From NCBI GenBank assembly GCA_024449915.1, contig JAMZAV010000627.1:434001-498000 (forward strand): 64,000 nt of DNA, given 5' to 3'. This document shows positions 42,301 through 51,352 of this stretch, one piece after another; within the stretch, counting starts at the first letter, position 1; every line of letters starts with the position of its first letter. The notes below the pieces were generated by a model, which worked only from the letters and a program-made list of their open reading frames with translations, was not told the origin of the DNA and searched no databases. The DNA comes from Sweltsa coloradensis. Taxonomy: Eukaryota; Arthropoda; Insecta; Plecoptera; Chloroperlidae. A program made the translations under genes and the position numbers.

Positions 42301-45300
42301 CCTATGGCTTTTCACATTTAGATACTGTCTTTCCTTCGGGGTTACCACAAATCTACCCCATTTTTCCCCCACTCCCAGACCGCCCATCTTGTTCCTTCTC
42401 TGAGTTCTTTTTTCCACACCCCTTTTCCCCCTTTGCTCACTGAGTCCCATTACCACAGTTTCTGTTCTTTCATGACACAATGATCTCTTCGATTTTTTAC
42501 TTTAATGACACTATATTTTTGTGCCAAATTTATAATTTTCCCTTTTTTCCTGTGTGATATGTTCTCCCCCTTTTTTTTTGGTTTTCTCCTTTGTCCACGG
42601 TCTATGCCTCTTCTTTTTCTCCACACCCACCTTGTGTGAAAACCCTTTTGCCCCATTTTTTCAATTTTTTTCCTTTTTTTTTACATTCCATCTAGGCTCC
42701 CTTTTCCCCCGTTGCTCATTCGAACGTTTTGCTCTTTTTTCCCTTCTCTTGCTCTGTTCCTTTCTCTTCTATTCCCTTCATCCCCCCCTTCAGTCATATA
42801 TTTTACTTCAATCCTCTTGATATTTTTTTTATATCATTTTTACACCTAAGCTTAAACCCCTTCCCGGGGCTTGCCCAACAGCCTATTTGGCATTATAAAA
42901 CTTTCCTTGCCAATAAAGTAAGCCTTGTAGATTCCCTAGCATCTGCTTTTCCCCTCCAGCCCCCTTCTCTCTGTTCCCCGCACAATAACCGCCACTTCTA
43001 TATTTCCATCTGATTTTACTCTTTACCTTCTTTTTTAAATTCTTTTCCTGAACCTGGGTAAACCCAGCCCTGTATCCCCCAACACAAAATTATTTGCTTT
43101 TACCCGACACTCTCCAATTTTAAAACCCAATGCTTTTTTGTCCTGGTTGAGCTTTCTTTTATCATAGTTCATACCACTTCAATGTCTGGTAAAGTTCACC
43201 CCCCCGCTGTTTTTGATAATTGACTTACTTCGTCTTTGTTATGTTCACCCCAATTGTGACCAATTCATTGTGTGGTATTGATTTTCCCACCTGCTGTTTT
43301 TTTGACATGGTGAATTTTTCTGTCTTGTTTATGTTCTACACCCTTGTGCCCAAATCACGTCTTTCATTTCATCTTCTAGGTCTGTGTTACTGTGTGCTGT
43401 TGGCCTGGGCCCCCTTGAGCTTTTACTCGGTTTTTGTTTTTCCTCTTTTTTGGTTTTTTCTTCACCACCGATGTTTTTGGCAAGGTCTTTCTTTTTGGAT
43501 GTTCTTTTGTCCGCAATTTGTGACAACTTTGTTGTCTGCGTTGGATACTAAACCTTCTTTTGGGCAAAAACCCCACAGTGCTACGAGCTTTTTTTGCTGC
43601 CTAGTCCCCTTTGGGCTTCGCATGTGGGAAATGCTAAAATTCTTTGGTATCTCTTCCCCCCTTTATTTAATCATTATCCAACATTTTTCTTCCCCCCTTT
43701 CCCCCCCAATTCTTTCCAACACTCACAATCTCATTTTGTTTTCCCATTTCCTGTCCAGCCCCGGAAAATGTTTTTTAATCCAGCTGGGTTTTACCACCTC
43801 TGTAGTGCTTCTTCCCCACCCCCTTTCCAAATGGGGTACCTTGTTCAACACTCCTGCCTTTCCTTCTTCTTTATCTTCTTCTTTTTTAACATTTCTACCT
43901 TTTCATCATTGTTCAATTGTTTGCTCATTTTACCTAAACTGTACCTCAACTTCCCCTTCTCCTACTAGCTACCCAGCTCTTAACCCTTTCCAAAGTGGGG
44001 TTTTCCTTTTCCCTTGGCCCCCCTTCCACCCATATATCATTCCTCCTTTGTTTTATCTAATTTATTTCTTAGGTGCTCTCCCACCCGGGTTTTTTTGCCT
44101 AACCCCCAAACTTTAAACCGGAGGTCTGCTTTCTTTTTATACAGTTATCTTTCTGTCTCAATTTCCTTGGCTGTTTTTTTTGTTGCTTTTTCCCACCTTT
44201 TCTTTTTTCAATGCCAAACTCTCAGCGCACCCACCACCTTCACTTTTCTTTTTTTTTTCTATACTCCTTTCCCCTTTACTCCGCAATTTAAAAAGGGACC
44301 CAAAAGGCACATGAAGTACACTGGACTCCCCCCCTAAGAGTGCGTCTGTAAACGACTTTTTGACGAGTTGCTTGGCTGTCACTCGTTAGCCGGGAAATAC
44401 GTGATGAAATTGGGTCGAAATGTCACAATGGATCGGAAGTCACTTGGTTTTGCACCCCCGGGGTAGTCGCCCAAAATGTATGCTGGAGCCTACTTTCCCT
44501 ACTACAAGATGGCCCAATGCGAAGAAGTGAAATGCAAGCAGGGGTTTTTTAATTTAAATTTTAAAATTTTTCCTAGGATTGACTTAAGAATTATTTTTTA
44601 CCCGTGAAATTACAGTGTCAGGAAAACAAAAAATAAATGCTGTTTTTTGGGCCCAGGCCCTGGCATAGCTAGGAAAGGTTGGGGGCCCAGGGCCCAGCGT
44701 AGGTAGCTAGACCGGGGTAGCCCCGCCAAAATGTAGCATTTTGAATGTTTTTTGATATAGTTTTATGTTTTTAAATTTTTTTTTTAAATTTTTGACCTTG
44801 ACAAAAGGTTTTTGCAGGGAGACCCCATGACAAGCCAAAAAAGAGGGGATACAACGCACATGGACTAACAAAAAACAAGAAAGTTTGTTTGTTTACAAAA
44901 TTTTAAAAAAAACTCAATACCGCCTTTCGTGGGTGGTTTTTGAAGCGACTTAAAAACGTAGTCCTTAAAAGGCAGTGGGAAGCCATGATAAGCAGGCGGA
45001 GAAGTTGTTTTCAGAATCTTAATAGCGGGTTAAGCAGGCAAGCACAGAGCAGGCAAGTTTTTTGCAGGGTAGCAGTCGAAAAACGATTACAGACGTACCC
45101 TCACTCTTTCTCACATCCCCAACATTGTGATTCTTCTTTTTGACTATTGACATTTAAACCACTGTTTACACCTTCTTCCACTGTCTTACTGTCGACCATC
45201 TTGTTTTATCAAATTTAAAACATTGTTACCAAGATAACTCCAAAAACAAAAACACTCTTCAAATGTCAAAAAAATTTAAATTTAAAAATTAAATTAGCAC

Positions 45301-47194
45301 AATATGCATTAAAACTATCATCTATCAAAAAACTGTTTTCAAATCTCTCACTACCTATCCATTTAAAGACAAATTAGATATTTCAAGTCACATGTAGCAA
45401 TAGCTTTTCAAACCATTATTTGAAATATCCAGCAACCATCCTGTGCCCTTTTCAATGGAGAACTTGAAGGCGACCCATACAAATCCACTTCATGTCTTCA
45501 AGGTAGTACAAAACTTCATTTTTTGTTTCACATACTGTTCACACAAACCTCAACTTTCCCTTTAATACCAATTTACTTCACTACTGTTAAAATAAACCAC
45601 TTTAAAACATTTAAATATGAGAGCATATAACATTAGTTTCAAGTAGGGTTGTGCGAACCGTTCGAAAAGACGAACCGAACCGAACCTTAAATCCGGTTCG
45701 GTTCGGTTCGAAAATTATTTTGAAAGTCGAACCTCGAACCGAACCTTTGAAATTCCCGCTTACGGAAAGCCACGCCTTCCGGAGCGACGCCTACAGCATC
45801 GACCGATCGATACAAGTCTACCGCGGTCGCCGCTCAATAATCGAAAGTCGAATTAGCGCTGTAAGCAGTGCATATGCAACTTGCAAAATCTTAAAATGGC
45901 GGATTTTCCTTGACGCGTAAATATTCTGGACACTTGAGATAGCAAGAAATCGTTATTTATTGTTGATGCTGGTGGATTTTCTTCAGGCGAAAAAGATTAT
46001 AATGGCATCGACGCGTAATTTTATCGATCTACTTATGAGTTTTCATCGGAAAGTAACGGTCCAAATGTAAGCAGTCCGAGCTAGGCCTAGGCCTAGCCCT
46101 AGGCTCCGGTAATAATGTCGATTTTGTCTTCAGGTTTGGCTATGAAAGTGACATTGCCGCTTTATTTCGTCGTTATTTCTCTATGATTTCATCGATCTTG
46201 TAATGATTTTTCATCGGGAAGTGATGACGGTCCGAGTGTAGTAGGCCTAGGGCCTATCCCGTAAGCCTACCTAGGCCTACTAGGGCTAGGGCGACCTAAC
46301 CAAGACGCGTGTTTTTTTAACAGTTTAAGATCATAAGAAACCATTATTAATGTTGATTTTGATGTGTTGTCTTCAGGTTTGGCTATAAAAGTTGCATTGC
46401 CGCTTAATTTGATTGATCTTATTATGATTTTTCGTCTGAAGATGGTTAGGCTAGGCCTAGGCTACCCTACCCCTAAAACGTTTTCCCCACATGATTAAAA
46501 ATACATCAGAAGAATCCCTGGACATTTATGACAAGAATGCGCTGTATTTGATACTTGTAATATTATTATTGTGCGAGATAAGCCAGGGAACCTAGGCCCT
46601 AGGCCTAAGCTCCTCAGCCTAGATTTGGATCAATGATCAGTTTTTCTTCAGTGCCCATGTGATTCCCTTCCACTTTAAAAAAAAAGGTTCGGTTCGAGGT
46701 TCGAGGTTCGGTTCGAAATTTAAAAATCCAGGTTCGCACAACCCTAGTTTCAAGGCTGTATGGCGGTTGCCATGGTTAATTAAAATGTAAAATTGAAAAT
46801 TAAAAAATAGCCTTCATCATTAGGCCAAAAATTCAGGAACGACAAGGGTCTTTACATTTTATCACTGAAGTGTCTCAAGCCAAGGGTGACACCCCACACA
46901 CACCCCTAACTGAAATACACATTTCTGTTCATGCCTAGGTACGAAGTGATTGGTGCCAATAACGTTGCGGTGCCTACGCACTTCTTCAAGGTCATTGTGG
47001 CTGAATCCAAGGACCAATCCCTCGAGATGGAAGCCTACGTGATGCCCAACAGACCGATAAAAGATGACACGCCGCTAGCGACGTTCATGGTGCCGCCAGA
47101 AAGTGTAGAACGCTCGGCGGGACTTTTATTCTTTGATCGTATCTCGAGGGACAAGTTAAAGAAAATAAACGGAAGAAAATCTACTTGGGTTTGA
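35942..47194 (+). CDS. ENDOG: Endonuclease G homologue (mitochondrial), middle exon missing
   Basis: ENDOG is a mitochondrial intermembrane-space nuclease of the beta-beta-alpha-metal family that cuts DNA and RNA and can move to the nucleus in cell death. Visible exons are 35942-36322, 37796-37989 and 46939-47194. Exon 2 has MKYGFPGMDNIRSFEDYVLS, the start of the nuclease fold; the last exon has YEVIGANNVAVPTHFFKV, YVMPN and a SAGLLFFD end. The catalytic Asp-Arg-Gly-His motif and metal-binding Asn, which lie between these in the family, were not found. Exon 2 ends and the last exon begins in the same phase, so the missing part must be a multiple of three (about 88 codons by comparison with the human protein). 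It probably lies in the damaged 39.2-44.3 kb block. The N-terminus has no acidic residue for about 60 codons, fitting a mitochondrial presequence. Confidence 0.9.
36323..37795 (+). other. ENDOG intron 1
   Basis: No other gene is seen. A C run at about 37051-37060 and a GC-rich patch at 36420-36620 with several open frames are present; none has a recognisable domain. Confidence 0.55.
37796..37989 (+). CDS. ENDOG: ENDOG exon 2
   Basis: Acceptor CTTCTTTACAG precedes ATTATGAAATACGG. The exon encodes the conserved KYGFPG block and FTEDTSIHQYFR. The best donor is CG|GCAAGT, a GC-AG type site, because the GT three bases later (CAA|GTTATT) is a poor match. Ending at 37989 leaves phase 2, which matches the start of the last exon. 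Confidence 0.82.
38050..39240 (-). pseudogene. LINE reverse transcriptase C-terminal region
   Basis: Read on minus, the order is a catalytic-site remnant TADD near 39205-39215, then QVENF, VAYDGRVQPEIVRRT, a helix FQSIRDLIWNREVPK, FVPILTYAAET with a stop where Trp is expected, then RLMWFGHVKRMEEARLP and, past an inserted MITE, a RRRWRGL end near 38155. This is the familiar fingers-to-thumb order of RTE/L1-type LINE proteins. Frameshifts and stops show it is dead. Upstream (higher coordinates) it runs into the abnormal sequence block. Confidence 0.78.
38221..38677. mobile_element. 457-bp MITE with 51-bp perfect TIRs, 8-bp TSD
   Basis: The left end CACCGCCGTCTGGATGTATG and 31 further bases is perfectly inverted at the right end. 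ATTCTGCC is duplicated at 38213-38220 and 38678-38685. The element sits inside the LINE fragment; removing it and one ATTCTGCC restores a continuous LINE alignment, which confirms the borders. Perfect 51-bp ends indicate a young insertion. Confidence 0.92.
39230..44335 (-). other. Abnormal homopolymer-inflated block over a LINE body
   Basis: The plus strand becomes almost entirely C and T with long runs of T, C, A and G, quite unlike either flank. On minus, scattered pieces still read as a LINE: near 42.05 kb an endonuclease-like NRDGEKLLEM and further DNRDR, and near 41.68 kb EEEWQNFKKG, in the order expected upstream of the reverse transcriptase end at 39.2 kb. The many overlapping frames here, on both strands, are low-complexity artefacts. 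An error-rich consensus from too few long reads is the best explanation; a real pyrimidine-rich expansion is less likely. Confidence 0.7.
44336..45643 (+). other. ENDOG intron, no gene seen
   Basis: Normal-looking sequence resumes. GGGGGCCCAGGGCCC with GGGGTAGCCCCGCC at 44680-44735 resembles hAT interiors seen elsewhere in the window, but no borders were found. Confidence 0.45.
45644..46746. mobile_element. hAT-type element, 8-bp TSD GTTTCAAG
   Basis: A 1103-bp element with ends TAGGGTTGTGCGAACC and GGTTCGCACAACCCTA, flanked by identical GTTTCAAG at 45636-45643 and 46747-46754. Subterminal CGAACCGAACC repeats occur at both ends. No transposase frame. It sits about 190 bp upstream of the last ENDOG exon, within the intron. 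Confidence 0.92.
46939..47194 (+). CDS. ENDOG: ENDOG terminal exon
   Basis: Acceptor CATGCCTAG is followed by G then TAC GAA GTG, encoding YEVIGANNVAVPTHFFKVIV, EAYVMPN, and FMVPPESVERSAGLLFFDRI, and ending KSTWV with TGA at 47192-47194. The apparent start codon overlapping the acceptor (46931) is not a real start. A possible poly(A) signal AATAAA lies at 47644-47649. Confidence 0.93.
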
Positions 47195-47877
47195 TGTAAA
47201 ATAGGGTTTTAAATTAGAATATAAATATTTTATTGTTGTTATGATATGTTTTAAGTGTAGTACCGGTAGATTTGTTTCTACCTACAAACTACAAACACAT
47301 TTTATTTAAGGAACTAGGCCTAGAGGCATCTGTTATTTTCTTCATAATCATTGATTTTATACCAAGATCTGGTTTCTGGACTAGCCAGTGAACCTAGTAA
47401 ATAGTAATACGTATATTGAGATCTGTTAATGTGATACATACTTGCTGAATATGTATTTTAAATTTTTATTTTACCTATATTAATGAATGTTAATTTATTT
47501 AATGTATTATTTATTTATGAATAATGTGATACCATCATAGCAAAACTAGGTTTGTAACTATTAGTAGGTAGGGGCCTATGCATAACATGCAGAACTGAGA
47601 GTGAGAAGTAATGGCACCCAAACTTATTTTAAAAAAAGTGACAAATAAATTATATCATTAACTCATCAAGATAGCCATGCCAATAACAGGTCCTACAGTA
47701 AGTCAGTCAGTATATAAATAAACGAAATGCAATGTATACAATTTTTCTACAGCAAGTAGGCTACATTGTAATGTAAATAGTAAATACAAATTGATATTGT
47801 GTGTCGGTACCATGACTATGCATTTTTTAATCTAGGTTACCTATTATTAACCCCTGTTCACATCAGCAGTGAACGTC

Positions 47878-47960
47878 ATCCGCGGTGGCACATACGATTG
47901 TAGGGAACTAGTCCAAAGTGTAGCTCTACGAGGACGTGGGTTCGAATCCCTCATCATGAA
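47878..47960 (+). repeat. tRNA-like unit (SINE-like)
   Basis: GTGGCACATACGATTGTAGG is followed by CGTGGGTTCGAATCCC, a good B-box, at tRNA-like spacing. No acceptor pairing. Probably tRNA-derived. Confidence 0.4.
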
Positions 47961-49268
47961 AGTAAGGCAGGTGTTTTTTTGTAACCGTCCATCGTCATCT
48001 ATCACTATTCACCACTCATCGTCTCAAATAGCTTTAGTGCATTAATATAGCTTAAACAACAAATATCACCCTTAGCAGTAAACCTTCATTAATTTAAACT
48101 CGGTGACGTCTTTAGATTTATGTTAAGCTCAAACAAGTGATGAAATCCCAAAATAAAATATTAAAAATAATCTGTAAGCAATTTTAAACTGGTTATGATA
48201 TTGATTTGATTTCCGGATTTACCGCGTTTCAAGGTAGGCCTACGGTCCTTCCTCAAGCTGTCGTCCTGTACATTTCCCCTCAAAAAGGAGCAGGTTGATT
48301 TCTTTCCCTAGTCCAATTATCCTAGCCACTTAGGTCTTTGACTATACCCATGCAAACTACTACTAAACATATTTTAACTATGGATGAACTTGAGTTGTAC
48401 GTTTTTTTTTATATTTTCGTGACGGTATGCGCCATTGTACTAAGCGTTTCACTTGCAGCACAGCGAGATGTTTCTTACACAGTATCAAACTGAAAAGATA
48501 GAAAAAAACTGCAGAGCAGCTGCAAATTGTGCCTTCATAGGAAAGCACAGGTCACTGTTGACATAAACGGGATAAATTTCAGGAAATGGCTCGCATACTT
48601 AAATGCTACCTGTTTGACATACCTAGGCTATTATATTATGATGACAAGATGACCAAGAGAGCACAACAAGCAGTAGTAGGGTTGCCAAGTTTTAATAGTG
48701 AAAATACAGGAATTTCCTAGGTGTGAGGAAGGGACAAAATCAGGGGCAAATTATTTTTGCCCAAGGTCATTTCTTTAAAGCATTTCTATGCGTTTTAACT
48801 TTTAAGATAACATTTCTTGCTTCATTTTACAAAATAAGGCATGTTTTGTGCTCAATTTTCTTTAAAAACGAGTCTTCATCGATTCGATTAGTTACACTTA
48901 TCGTCTCTCCTTGCTGCACAGACGAGAGCAAAGATTGTGCAATAGGTCCTTGATTTATTGAAGTGTTCTGGTCCGACCCACTTATAAACCTCATCCCACT
49001 ATGTTTGGTATATATATACGCATGTGCTTTGTTTTGGTGTCATCGACTTCAACAACTCTGCATCCTCAGTCACTTATTTTTTTCGAGCCACCGAGCGTGA
49101 ATACAACAAACTTGACTGACGGGTGACACGGCAACCGCCTGAATGCATGGCAAGCCGGGTTTACGTCACGGGTGCCGACTCATAGGGGGAGGAGGCGAGG
49201 GTGGGGGTTTACCAGCACTGCGACCACTTCCACTAGTCGGAGCCGAGAGCACGCGGTGGGAGATTATG

Positions 49269-49362
49269 AAATTTTGAATTTTTAACTATAAAAAACTACA
49301 AAAAATGACGGATCAAATTTTGAATTTTTAACTATAAAAAACTACAAAAAATGACGGATCAG
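49269..49362 (+). repeat. 46-bp tandem duplication
   Basis: The unit AAATTTTGAATTTTTAACTA and 26 more bases ending ATGACGGATC occurs twice without differences. Confidence 0.9.
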
Positions 49363-49389
49363 GAGTAGTGTTAGGAAAAACTAGGCGTT

Positions 49390-49675
49390 GAAAGAGTGCA
49401 AATAAGGTTGGAGAGACAACGTCTACGTTGGCTTGGGCATATGAAAAGAATGAATCTGGCTAGGATACCAACTTTGAAAAACAAGAAGGGTTTAAGAAGA
49501 AAGTAGGCAGACCGAGAATTAAGTGGGAGGAGCAGATTAAAGACAGTGTTGAGAAGAGAGGAATGGCATGGAACAAAGTGGAATCAGAAAGACTGTGGGA
49601 AAACCGGGAGAGATGGAGGGAGCTATTTAAACAGACCTCTGGTAGTGGAGGAGGCGAGCGAGGAAGAAGCTGAGG
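49390..49675 (+). pseudogene. LINE reverse transcriptase C-terminal tail
   Basis: It reads RLERQRLRWLGHMKRMNLAR, then after a stop and a one-base frame change GRPRIKWEEQIKDSVEKRG and ENRERWRELF. This is the same motif order as the LINE end at 38050-38900, in opposite orientation and from a different copy. Dead. Confidence 0.75.
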
Positions 49676-50097
49676 ACGTGGTTGTGTCAGGCCTGGCTAG
49701 CCGACAACGAAGATGTTAGCCCAAGAAACGGAGTAGTGTGATACTGCTCCCCCCAACCCGATTTAATGTTGGAAAAGGGGTCAAGATATATATATAACAA
49801 CTAAAGTTGAATTTACACAATGTGGAAATACGGAAAAAGTGGTTCCCTGGTCAAGTTGATACAGGAAGCTGGAAATGACTGAATAATACGGGAAATACGG
49901 GAGACTTGGCAACCGTTAGTACATTGGAAGCGTACCCACTTCTACTGGACGGGTAACGGGTACCTTTAGACATCTCCGCACTGCAATAAACATCCTCACT
50001 CCTGCACAACATAGGTTTGTCCCTTCCTTGATCTTGTCAGCTCACAGCAATGACATAAATCAGCTCAGTCTCCTATCCTTCGCCCAGAGTGCTAGCG

Positions 50098-50307
50098 TGC
50101 CGATTAGAAGTCGTCATGAAGGGGGAAAATCATTTCACAGCCACAACATCGATACTTCAGCTAGTTGGCTAATCTGCCAATTCAAGGAGGAGTTGTGTTT
50201 GTTGTTGAGCGGATGGGCGAGCTCCGCCATCAGTATGTAAATATCAACATTTTTATGTACATTTAGAAAGCTGTTTTCCCCCTTCATGATGGCTTCTAAT
50301 TGGATCG
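50098..50307. repeat. Foldback repeat, ~36-nt arms
   Basis: CCGATTAGAAGTCGTCATGA with AGGGGGAAAA is inverted at 50270-50306. No clear target duplication. The frames at 50028-50323 arise from it. Confidence 0.65.
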
Positions 50308-51164
50308 CGTCCCACTGCCACACTTGACTGTCATTGGCTCACGGGCCATTCCACATTGGAATTCTTCAAGAACACTTTCAACGAGTGCATCGAAGCAATA
50401 TAAGATCGGTGCGTGGGCTCAACGGTGAGCTGGTCAAGTCCAAGGTCGATATTTAAATAATAACAAGCATGTGAATATACAACAGAATATGGAAGCAAAT
50501 ATATTTTGAAATATCAAGTTAAAAAATGTGGAGTGCGGCCATTAGGGGGCGTGTGTGAAGCGATTTGGTAATAGTAGGCCCTATTTGTATTCTAGCTTAC
50601 TCTTTAAATTTTGATTTGTGAAAATAGGAGTGTGGGCAATGGGCATTATCATCTTGATGGCGGTCTTACTTTTGGTTTGCTCGATGCAAGGGCATATTAT
50701 TCATATTGTAATAAGCGCCATTCTAATCTAAAGGAGATTCTGGTTAGAAAGATAGATCCAGCAACAGGCAGGAAGGTTATTTTTTAATCAATCATACTGT
50801 ACCGGTACTGCTAAATTTTCTTCTTCTACCACCACCAATGTAATACTAAATATAAATTAAATTAATTAATAAAATATATCTGTAGCCTATCAAATAAAGC
50901 AAAGAATATTAATATTATATTACCTAGAAGATAGTTTGCTGAAACTTAATATTATCATACATGTGGCCACCCTACTAGAGGCAATTAATAATCTTTATTT
51001 AAAATTGTTATCTAATGTTGGTGCTTTTAAGAAGAGCGCAATTATTTCATAATAATATCAATCAAATAGAATAAATTAACAATAAATAGGCAATAATAGG
51101 CACCGTAATCGTAATCTCGGTTTATTTTTGCTAATTTGGAAGTCGGATGCTAGACAGAAATGAA

Positions 51165-51352
51165 TTATTGCTGGACGGCCGCGTTAGCAGCTATACTTGG
51201 ACTGTTGATGATTTCACCCAAACTGTCCAGCAGTTCTTTCCTATAGTCGTCGAAATCGCCGTCGACTTCGTTTATAGTTTGGTCTTCGATCACCGAGAGA
51301 GCGCAGTTTGTCTCTCTGATGAGGCGCTCGTCGTGAGAGACTATTATCACAC
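51165..51352 (-). CDS. ABCF1: ABCF1 terminal exon
   Basis: Acceptor TTTGTCGCAG precedes GTGTGATAATAGTC. It encodes [20 protein letters not shown], the His-switch of domain 2, then [20 protein letters not shown] and a short non-conserved end with TAA at 51165-51167. Confidence 0.93.

Larger units (their letters stand above)
47195..51164. other. ENDOG-ABCF1 convergent interval
   Basis: No third gene was recognised. It holds a tRNA-like unit, a LINE tail, a 46-bp tandem duplication and a small foldback. Minus-strand AATAAA (plus TTTATT at 51121-51126) lies about 40 bp past the ABCF1 stop and could be its poly(A) signal. Confidence 0.6.

Noticed and set aside
40067..44382. Many overlapping open frames up to 298 codons on both strands
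   Set aside because: All lie in the homopolymer-inflated pyrimidine-rich block; their Phe/Pro/Leu/Ser or Lys/Arg/Gly composition is that of low-complexity DNA, with no domain.
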